Shown piece by piece: positions 43,671-49,601 of a stretch of 49,601 nt of DNA. The translations under genes and the position numbers were made by a program. Every line of letters starts with the position of its first letter. Within the stretch, counting starts at the first letter, position 1. Origin of the DNA: Bradyrhizobium sp. Leo170 (GTDB lineage: Bacteria > Pseudomonadota > Alphaproteobacteria > Rhizobiales > Xanthobacteraceae); the NCBI RefSeq assembly GCF_004296405.1, contig NZ_PSRR01000020.1, positions 1 through 49,601 on the forward strand, given 5' to 3'. The notes beneath the pieces were generated by a model that was not told the DNA's origin, ran no database searches, and was given only the letters and a program-made list of their open reading frames with translations.

Positions 43671-44960
43671 ATGCTGGATCAGCTGGAAGCGGAATTTCCG
43701 GAACATGCGCCTCGTCGCTCCGATGCGCCAAAAGCGCTGGATGGAATTCGGGTGATCGATTTCTCGCACTTCATCGCCGGTCCCCTCGCCACGATGATTC
43801 TCGCCGACATGGGCGCGGAGGTCATCAAGATCGAGGCGCCGGAGAAGGGCGACGATCTTCGCCGTTATCCGCCCTTGCATCCCGATCTCAGGCACGGCGC
43901 TCCGTTTCTCTGGACCAACCGCAACAAGCGCAGCGTCGCGGTCGACCTGAAGTCGGCGGAAGGCCTCAAGGTTGTGCGTGAACTGATTGCCACGGCGGAC
44001 GTCGTCGTCGAGAATTTCTCGACCGGCGTGATGAAGCGACTGGGCCTCGACTACGACAATTGCCGCAGAATCAAACCTGACATCATCTATTGTTCGGTGT
44101 CGGCCTATGGCCGGGACGGCGCCTTTGCCGATCGGCTCGGTTTCGATCCGATCGCGCAGGTCGAGAGCGGGTTCGTGTCCATGAACGGCTATGCCGATCG
44201 CGAAGGCGTGCGCGCCTTGTCGCCGGTCATGGATATCTCTACGGCGATGATGGCCTCCAATGCGATCCTCGGCGCGGTGGTCGCGCGCCAGCGCAGCGGT
44301 GTCGGGCAAGCTATCGAGGTGTCCCTGTTCGACACCGCGGTGCTGATGACGGGTTACGCCACGCTGCAACATCTGTTCAGCGGCGCTGATACACAGCGGC
44401 ACGGCAACACGTCTCCCGATACCTGCCCGTCGGGCGTGTTCCAGGCGCAAGACCGCTCCTTCTATATCAACTGCGGCAACGACAAGATCTTTCAGCGGCT
44501 GATGGCGCAGGTGATCGGCCGCGCCGACATGGCCACGGCCGAAATCTACGCGACCGGCCCCGAACGCATCCGCCGGCGCGACGAATTGTTCGCGATCCTT
44601 GGTGAAGCGTTCGCGCAGCAGCCATGGTCGTACTGGCAATCGCGGATGCGGGCGGCGGGCGTGCCCTGCGGGCAGGTGCGCAGCATCGGCGAGGCCATTC
44701 GTTCTCCGGAAGCGCGGGAGCGTGCGATCGTGACACGCATCCCGCATCCCACGGTCGGATGGGTGCCGAATGTGAGCCTGCCGATCCGATATTCTGAAAC
44801 CCCGGTCGTGGATCCCGTCGTTGCGCCGGCCGTGGGCCAGCACACGGAGGAAGTTCTGCGCGAGGTGCTCGGCTACGACGACGCGCGGCTGGCACGCCTT
44901 GCGGAAGAGGGCGGGCTTGGCGCTCGTCGCCAGCCGGCGTCGGCGGACAAGCGGGCATGA
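43671..44960 (+). CDS. CaiB/BaiF-type (class III) CoA-transferase
   Basis: A 429-residue class III CoA-transferase, paralogous to the one at 37.7 kb but clearly different (LDGIRVIDFSHFIAGPLATMILADMGAEVIKIEAPEKGDD; KRSVAVDLKSAEGLK; VVENFSTGVMKRLGLDYDNCRRIKPDIIYCSVSAYG). The catalytic Asp is expected in the ALSPVMDISTAMMA segment. It is followed without a gap by the thiolase-like gene (ATGA overlap), so it probably activates the acid that the thiolase/DUF35 pair handles. Confidence 0.92.
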   Translation: MLDQLEAEFPEHAPRRSDAPKALDGIRVIDFSHFIAGPLATMILADMGAEVIKIEAPEKGDDLRRYPPLHPDLRHGAPFLWTNRNKRSVAVDLKSAEGLKVVRELIATADVVVENFSTGVMKRLGLDYDNCRRIKPDIIYCSVSAYGRDGAFADRLGFDPIAQVESGFVSMNGYADREGVRALSPVMDISTAMMASNAILGAVVARQRSGVGQAIEVSLFDTAVLMTGYATLQHLFSGADTQRHGNTSPDTCPSGVFQAQDRSFYINCGNDKIFQRLMAQVIGRADMATAEIYATGPERIRRRDELFAILGEAFAQQPWSYWQSRMRAAGVPCGQVRSIGEAIRSPEARERAIVTRIPHPTVGWVPNVSLPIRYSETPVVDPVVAPAVGQHTEEVLREVLGYDDARLARLAEEGGLGARRQPASADKRA

Positions 44961-46147
44961 GCGGGCGGAGCGATCGTACGCTCAGGGGCCGCGTTGCCGT
45001 CATCGGGATCGGCGAGACCGAGTATTATCGGCACGGCGCCTCGCCGGACGCGGAATTCAAGCTCGCGCTGAAGGCGATCCTCGCCGCCTGCAATGATGCC
45101 AGGCTCGATCCGCGCGACATCGACGGCTTCGCCTCGTACAGCGACGACCGCAGCGATGCGTCGCGGCTTGCCGCCGCGCTCGGCACGCATAGGCTGCGCA
45201 CTGCGACGATGCAGTGGGGCGGAGGCGGTGGAGGGTGCTGCGCGGCGGTGGCGAATGCGGCGGCTTCGATCGTGGCCGGTCTCGCCGATTGCGTGGTCGT
45301 GTTCCGATCGCTGGCGCAGGGCCAGTACGGCCGCTTCGGGCAGACCACGGGCATCGATAACATCTCGGGCGAGAAAGCCTACCTGATGCCGTATGGCGTG
45401 CTCGCGCCGCCGCAGCGCTTCGCCATGCGGGTGCGCCGCTTTATGCATGACCATGGCGTGCGGCAGGAAGCCCTTCGCGCGATTGCGCTGGCGTCCTATC
45501 ACCATGCGCAGGCGAACCCGCGCGCGGTCATGCATGGCAAGCCGCTTGATCCGGCGAAATACGATGCTTCGCGCTGGATCGTGGAGCCCTTTCATCTCTA
45601 CGATTGCTGCATGGAGAATGACGGTGCGGCGGCGCTCGTGCTCGTGCCCGAGGAGCGCGCGAAGGACTTCCGCCAGAAGCCGGTCTACGTGCTCGGTGCA
45701 GCCGTCGGATCGGGGCATCGCACGGGTGCGATTCCGCACAATTCGCCGCTCTATGCCAGTGCCAGCTTCGATACGGTGGCGCTCGACCTTTACCGGATGG
45801 CTGGCCTCGGCCCATCCGATATCGGCGTGGTCCAGAGCTACGAGAACTTCACCGGCGGGGTCGTGATGGCATTGGCGGAGCATGGCTTCTTCAGGCCGGA
45901 GGAGGCGAACGACTTTTTCACCCTCGAGAACCTGATCGCGCCCTCCGGCCGGCTGCCGCTCAACACCAGCGGCGGCAATCTCGCCGAATGCTACATGCAT
46001 GGTTTCGGGCTTGTGCTCGAGGCCGTGCGCCAGGTGCGCGGCACATCGTCAAACCAGGTCGCACGGAATGATGTGGCAATGGTCATCGGTGGCCCGATGG
46101 TGACGCCGGTCAGCAATCTTCTTCTCGGCTCGAGTGCAACGTTATGA
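44957..46147 (+). CDS. Thiolase-like protein (lipid-transfer/SCP-x type)
   Basis: A 396-residue thiolase-fold protein of the group often annotated acetyl-CoA acetyltransferase. The start RVAVIGIGETEYYRHG and the ending LNTSGGNLAECYMHGFGLVLEAVRQVRGTSSNQV are typical of that group; the classical GHPxG motif of degradative thiolases is replaced by the SGG..AEcYMHG form. The usual nucleophile region reads GGGGGGCCAAV, so a Cys is near but its role is uncertain. The paired DUF35 gene, overlapping by four bases, recalls the Ltp2-ChsH2 steroid side-chain retro-aldolase complex. The reaction may be aldol cleavage rather than thiolysis. Confidence 0.87.
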   Translation: MSGRSDRTLRGRVAVIGIGETEYYRHGASPDAEFKLALKAILAACNDARLDPRDIDGFASYSDDRSDASRLAAALGTHRLRTATMQWGGGGGGCCAAVANAAASIVAGLADCVVVFRSLAQGQYGRFGQTTGIDNISGEKAYLMPYGVLAPPQRFAMRVRRFMHDHGVRQEALRAIALASYHHAQANPRAVMHGKPLDPAKYDASRWIVEPFHLYDCCMENDGAAALVLVPEERAKDFRQKPVYVLGAAVGSGHRTGAIPHNSPLYASASFDTVALDLYRMAGLGPSDIGVVQSYENFTGGVVMALAEHGFFRPEEANDFFTLENLIAPSGRLPLNTSGGNLAECYMHGFGLVLEAVRQVRGTSSNQVARNDVAMVIGGPMVTPVSNLLLGSSATL

Positions 46148-46611
46148 GCAGCAGCGCAAGCGCGACCTATCTTCCGAAAGGCCTGCCGATTCCGGTGGCC
46201 GAGCCCGATGGCTTGTCGGCGCCTTACTGGGCAGGCTTGCGGCAAAACCGGCTTCTGGTGCAGCGCTGCAGCCATTGCCAAACCTGGCAATTCGGACCGG
46301 AATGGATTTGTCATCGCTGCCACGCCTTCGATCCCGAGTGGGTCGAGGTCGAGCCGCGCGGCCGTATCTTCAGTTGGGAGCGTGTGTGGCATCCTTCGCA
46401 TGCGGCGCTCAACCAGCATGGTCCGTACCTCGTCGTGCTCGTGGAGATTCCGCAGGCCGGCGGCGTCCGCATGGTGGGCAACGTGCTAGGTGATCCCCTG
46501 CAGGAAGTCTTGATCGGAGCGGATGCTAAAGGCGTGTTCGAGCATCATCCGGATTCCGATCCGCCATACTCGTTGCTGCAGTGGCACGTGGTCGATGCGG
46601 TCAGGTCGTAA
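46144..46611 (+). CDS. DUF35 zinc-ribbon/OB-fold partner of the thiolase
   Basis: A 155-residue DUF35 protein. Its zinc ribbon is CSHCQTWQFGPEWICHRC (C-x2-C and C-x2-C, 11 residues apart), followed by an OB fold (GRIFSWERVWHPSH, LVVLVEIPQAGGVRMVGNVLG). Such proteins bind acyl-CoA and form a complex with thiolase-fold partners. The ATG overlaps the thiolase stop, so the two are made together. It ends the oxygenase/CoA-transferase operon. Confidence 0.9.
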   Translation: MSSSASATYLPKGLPIPVAEPDGLSAPYWAGLRQNRLLVQRCSHCQTWQFGPEWICHRCHAFDPEWVEVEPRGRIFSWERVWHPSHAALNQHGPYLVVLVEIPQAGGVRMVGNVLGDPLQEVLIGADAKGVFEHHPDSDPPYSLLQWHVVDAVRS

Positions 46612-46905
46612 TTGATGTGTCTGCGGATCGCCATCGCCAACGGAGTCGAATAAAGTTCCTCTGATTACGACGACTGCGGTCCCGCCGCACGATAGGAGTG
46701 TCATCGCTGACGTTCCTCAGTCGCGACTGAAGAAGATGCTGACGCCCGAACAAATGACCTTCGTCGGATCGGCGCGTCCGGATCACGTCGCAGCGCAATA
46801 TCCTTAGGCGCTTTATAAATATATATATCTTGATCCAAAAAATACTTCGTGTCTTAATTCGCGCTAAGGGTGCGCAGCATCCAAAAAATATCAGGGAGGA
46901 AGACG
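46612..46905. other. Intergenic region with AT-rich tract and 12-bp direct repeat
   Basis: No gene is supported in these 294 bases. It holds a marked AT-rich tract (TTTATAAATATATATAT, 46812-46828) and the repeat ATCCAAAAAATA at 46833-46844 and again at 46879-46890, 46 bases apart. It most likely carries the promoter for the binding-protein gene that follows. Confidence 0.6.
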
Positions 46906-48186
46906 ATGTCGCACGCGCGGCCACGCGATGCGTGGGGTTGTCTGTTGTCGTTAGCGTTGGGGGTGGGTGCAGCCACCATCGTCACACCGGCGCACGCAGA
47001 GAATGGCATTACTGACACTGAAATTGTGATCGGCATCTCGGCCGCATTGTCCGGCCCGAATGCGGGTTACGGCGCGATCGCCCGCGGCACGGAAGCGTGC
47101 TTCAATTACCTCAATGCTGAGCAAGGCGGCGTCAAGTTCGGCGACGGCAAGACGCGCAAGATTCGGCTTGAGATCTTGGATGATGCGATGGAGCCCGCGC
47201 GTGCGGTGCAGAACGCGCGTCGGCTGGTGAGCCAGTCCAAGGTGTTCGCGGTCGTCGGCAATGTCGGCACCGGCGCCAATCTTGGATCGCGGCCGTACTA
47301 TAATGCCGAGCATGTGCCGCAGATGTTCATCGCAACGGGCGGCCCGATGTTCGGCGCAAAGTCCGAGGTCGAAAAGAACCCTTGGACCATGGCCGCGTGG
47401 CTCGCCTATAACACCGAAGCCGCCATCTACGCGGCGTTCATCAAGCAGAAATTCCCGGACGCCAAGATCGCGCTGCTCAACGATGACAGCGGCGGTCCGT
47501 TCTTTGCCGATGCGTTCCTGAAGTCGGCCAAGGAGCTTGGCCTCAACATCGTCGCTCGCGAAGAACACACCTATAGCGAACCGACGATCAACGCGAAGAT
47601 CAGCCGACTTGCCGCTTCGGGCGCCGATCTGTTCGTCGACGCCACCACGCCAAAATTCGTCGTGCAGGCTCTCAAGCAGATGGCGGCGATCAACTGGAGG
47701 CCGGTGCACATCATCTGGGGTGTCGGATCGAGCATCGGTGGCGTGTTCGAGCCGGCCGGCGTCGAGACCGCCAAGGGCGTCTACAGCGGCCAGTGGATGA
47801 AGGACCAGACCAACCCGGCCTATGCCAACGACGAAGACATGAAGCTCTACGTCGCCAAGCTCAAGCAATATGGCGGCTCGCTCAATCCCGCCGACCAAAA
47901 CGCGGCGGCCGGCTGGTACGCCTGCCACGCGACCAAGGGGCTGTTCGAGCGGATGGAGCAGCCGACCCGCGAGGCCTTCATGAAGGCAGCCCGCAGCATG
48001 AAGAACCAGAAGGAGCCGCTGATGCTCGACGGCATCACGCTGAACACCAATGGTGCCGAAGACGGCTACCCGATCGAGTCCGTGCAGATATCCCAGTTCG
48101 ACGGCGTGAAGTTCGTGCCGGTCGGTCCTGTCCTCAATTACGAGGGCAAGACGCCGCTCTACGAGCCGCCAGCCAAGTCGCAATGA
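46906..48186 (+). CDS. ABC-transporter substrate-binding protein
   Basis: A 426-residue Peripla_BP_6 protein with a Sec signal (LLSLALGVGAATIVTPAHAE, cleavage after AHA). Mature start ITDTEIVIGISAALSGPNAGYGAIARGTEACFNYLNAEQGG, then PARAVQNARRLVSQSKVFAVVGNVGT. The start ATG has GGGAGGAAG in front. It is the first gene of a run with a hydroxyisobutyrate-type dehydrogenase and a LivG-type ATPase, so this binding protein is the one most likely to work with the ABC transporter that continues past the window end. Confidence 0.92.
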   Translation: MSHARPRDAWGCLLSLALGVGAATIVTPAHAENGITDTEIVIGISAALSGPNAGYGAIARGTEACFNYLNAEQGGVKFGDGKTRKIRLEILDDAMEPARAVQNARRLVSQSKVFAVVGNVGTGANLGSRPYYNAEHVPQMFIATGGPMFGAKSEVEKNPWTMAAWLAYNTEAAIYAAFIKQKFPDAKIALLNDDSGGPFFADAFLKSAKELGLNIVAREEHTYSEPTINAKISRLAASGADLFVDATTPKFVVQALKQMAAINWRPVHIIWGVGSSIGGVFEPAGVETAKGVYSGQWMKDQTNPAYANDEDMKLYVAKLKQYGGSLNPADQNAAAGWYACHATKGLFERMEQPTREAFMKAARSMKNQKEPLMLDGITLNTNGAEDGYPIESVQISQFDGVKFVPVGPVLNYEGKTPLYEPPAKSQ

Positions 48187-48212
48187 CACGTCGTAACGAG
48201 GAGACAACGTCC

Positions 48213-49112
48213 ATGACCAACAACACATTCAAGACCATCGGATTCATCGGGCTGGGCGCCATGGGCAGCCAGATGGTGAAGCATCTGAAGGGGATTGCGG
48301 ACATTCTCGTCTACGATACCGATGCGGCCCGTGCGGCCGAGGCCGCAAAGGCAAGCGGCGGCCGGATCGTCGACGGTGTGAGCGGCATGAGCTCGGCTGA
48401 TGCAGTGATCCTCATGCTGCCGACAAGCGCGATCGTCGACCAGGTGCTGCACGGCGCCGATGGCGGCAAGGGCCTGCTCGATTATCTGCCCGCCGGCTCC
48501 ATGGTGATCGACATGAGCTCGTCCGCGCCGACCAATTCGGTCGCGAACGCGGAGATCGCCGCCAAGAAGGGCGTCCACTTCATCGACGCGCCGGTCTCCG
48601 GCGGCGTCAAAGGGGCGGAAGCCGCAAGCCTGGCGATCATGGTCGGAGGTGCGCAGGCTGATTTCGATCGGGCGCTGCCGGTGCTGCAGAAGATGGGCGC
48701 CAAGGTCTTCCTGGTCGGCAAGGTCGGATCGGGCCACGCGGTCAAAGCGCTGAACAACTTGCTCGCCGCCACGGCCTTCGCCGCCACCAGCGAAGTCTTT
48801 GCGGTCGGCGCCAAGTTCGGCCTTGATCCGACGACGATGCTCAAAGCGATCGATGCGTCGTCCGGCCAGAGCTTTCAGACCACCCATGTCTGGCAGAAGG
48901 CGGTCATCGACCGCACCTTCCAGTTCGGCTTCGCACTCGCTTTGATGGAGAAGGATGTCCGCGTGGCAATGTCGCTGTTCGACGCGATGGGATCCGATGC
49001 CCAGCTCTCGCGCACGGTGGCCGCGATCTGGACCAAGGCGCTGGCGAGCGCGGCGCCCGGCTCGGACATGACAGTCGTCGCCAAACAGGCTGAAGCTGCA
49101 CTCGGCCTGTAA
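48213..49112 (+). CDS. 3-hydroxyisobutyrate dehydrogenase-family protein
   Basis: A 299-residue NAD(P)-dependent beta-hydroxyacid dehydrogenase. The cofactor loop is TIGFIGLGAMGSQMVKHL, the substrate motif FIDAPVSGGVKGAEA, and the catalytic Lys lies in GSGHAVKALNNLLAATAFAATSE. The family includes 3-hydroxyisobutyrate, tartronate semialdehyde and 6-phosphogluconate-like enzymes, so the substrate is not certain. If the upstream pathway releases isobutyrate, it would fit the oxidation of 3-hydroxyisobutyrate. It is 26 bases after the binding-protein gene. Confidence 0.9.
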   Translation: MTNNTFKTIGFIGLGAMGSQMVKHLKGIADILVYDTDAARAAEAAKASGGRIVDGVSGMSSADAVILMLPTSAIVDQVLHGADGGKGLLDYLPAGSMVIDMSSSAPTNSVANAEIAAKKGVHFIDAPVSGGVKGAEAASLAIMVGGAQADFDRALPVLQKMGAKVFLVGKVGSGHAVKALNNLLAATAFAATSEVFAVGAKFGLDPTTMLKAIDASSGQSFQTTHVWQKAVIDRTFQFGFALALMEKDVRVAMSLFDAMGSDAQLSRTVAAIWTKALASAAPGSDMTVVAKQAEAALGL

Positions 49113-49168
49113 CGCCCGGGATTGTCGAGGCAACTCTCTTTAGCCCTCACCGTGGGGACGAAGATCAC

Positions 49169-49601
49169 ATGAACGGCTCAACGGCTCATCTGTCCCCGCG
49201 GAAGGCGCCGGCTGCGACGGCGCCGCCGAAGCTGGCGGTGGACAATCTGTCGCTCAGGTTCGGCGGCCTCGTTGCGATCAATGCGCTATCGTTCCAGGTC
49301 GGGCGGGACGTCATCTGCGGCCTGATCGGCCCCAATGGCGCCGGCAAGACCAGTTTGTTCAACTGCGTCAGCCGGCTCTACGATCCGACGGACGGCAGGA
49401 TCACCTTCGACGGGACTGACATCACACGCTATCGGTCCAAGGACATCGCGAAACTCGGCATCGCTCGCACCTTCCAGAATCTGGCGCTGATGAAATCGCT
49501 AACGGTTCTGCAGAATGTGATGCTCGGAGGCTATCACCACGGTCGCACCTCGCTCTTGCGCGCGCCGTTCGTGCCGGTGTCGCTTCGGTCCGAAGAAGCC
49601 G
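49169..49601 (+). CDS. LivG-type ABC transporter ATP-binding protein, N-terminal part
   Basis: The frame is open to the end of the window; about 144 residues are visible. After a short Pro/Ala-rich start come LAVDNLSLRFGGLVAINALSF, the Walker A GPNGAGKTS, FNCVSRLYDPTDGRITFDGTDITR, then the Q-loop region GIARTFQNLALMKSLTVLQNVMLG. This is the LivG type of branched-chain amino acid or aromatic acid importers. The ABC signature and Walker B lie beyond the window. The ATG at 49169 is the likely start. It probably belongs to an uptake system with the binding protein at 46.9 kb. Confidence 0.9.
   Translation, partial: MNGSTAHLSPRKAPAATAPPKLAVDNLSLRFGGLVAINALSFQVGRDVICGLIGPNGAGKTSLFNCVSRLYDPTDGRITFDGTDITRYRSKDIAKLGIARTFQNLALMKSLTVLQNVMLGGYHHGRTSLLRAPFVPVSLRSEEA

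Noticed and set aside
46736..46807. A 23-codon frame starting MLTPEQM
   Set aside because: Too short, no ribosome binding site, and no resemblance to a known leader peptide.
17453..49601. Second copy of the tRNA-Leu 3' end as attachment site
   Set aside because: Looked for by eye and not found; the other end of the putative island, if any, must be outside the window or degraded. The search was not exhaustive.

Overview
The window is a G+C-rich chromosomal segment that looks alphaproteobacterial, most likely Bradyrhizobium or a close relative. Supporting signs are a rhizobial-type LexA box (GAAC-N7-GAAC), a CtrA-like TTAACCAT box, an orphan short FliN, a GbsR/DUF4166/TIGR01777 cluster, and many paralogous branched-chain-type substrate-binding proteins and CoA-linked catabolic genes. 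The assignment rests on gene content only.

Left part (1-17.4 kb), mostly chromosomal backbone: end of an EAL phosphodiesterase, PAP2 phosphatase, DUF4142 protein, a duplicated DUF6328 membrane protein, flavin oxidoreductase, DJ-1/PfpI protein, PPC/DUF296 protein, a hybrid PAS histidine kinase, a nuclease-like secreted protein, a small gene behind a LexA box, an acyl-CoA carboxylase alpha subunit, an oxaloacetate decarboxylase-type enzyme, acylphosphatase, a HxlR regulator divergent from a frameshifted SDR, a GbsR/MarR-DUF4166-TIGR01777 operon, lipB and an orphan fliN.

A tRNA-Leu(GAG) at 17.4 kb is followed at once by a truncated tyrosine-recombinase gene pointing towards it. This is the usual scar of an integrated element and marks the change from backbone to catabolic genes.

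From 18.3 to 31.1 kb there is a divergent aromatic meta-cleavage locus. The leftward operon encodes ferredoxin reductase, Rieske dioxygenase alpha and beta, cis-diol dehydrogenase, Rieske ferredoxin, a TetR regulator and two paralogous type I extradiol-dioxygenase-like proteins, one of which has lost all three metal ligands. The rightward operon encodes an ACMSD-like amidohydrolase/decarboxylase, an unknown protein, an acyl-CoA synthetase, a meta-cleavage hydrolase, a dienoate hydratase and a periplasmic binding protein. The logic resembles p-cumate-type degradation of an aromatic acid: 2,3-dihydroxylation, rearomatisation with the carboxylate kept, ring cleavage, decarboxylation, hydrolysis and hydration. 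An imperfect palindrome inside the intergenic promoter is a likely TetR operator.

From 31.2 to 49.6 kb come further degradative modules: a binding protein and acyl-CoA dehydrogenase divergent from a FadR-type GntR regulator; a non-canonical crotonase, a fused double acyl-CoA dehydrogenase and a class III CoA-transferase; a MarR regulator divergent from a HicB-like protein followed by a phthalate-dioxygenase-type oxygenase, its reductase, a binding protein, another CoA-transferase and a thiolase-like/DUF35 pair; then another binding protein, a 3-hydroxyisobutyrate-type dehydrogenase and the start of a LivG-type ABC ATPase cut by the window end. Together they suggest uptake of aromatic or acyl substrates and their conversion to central CoA intermediates. 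The true substrates cannot be read from the sequence.
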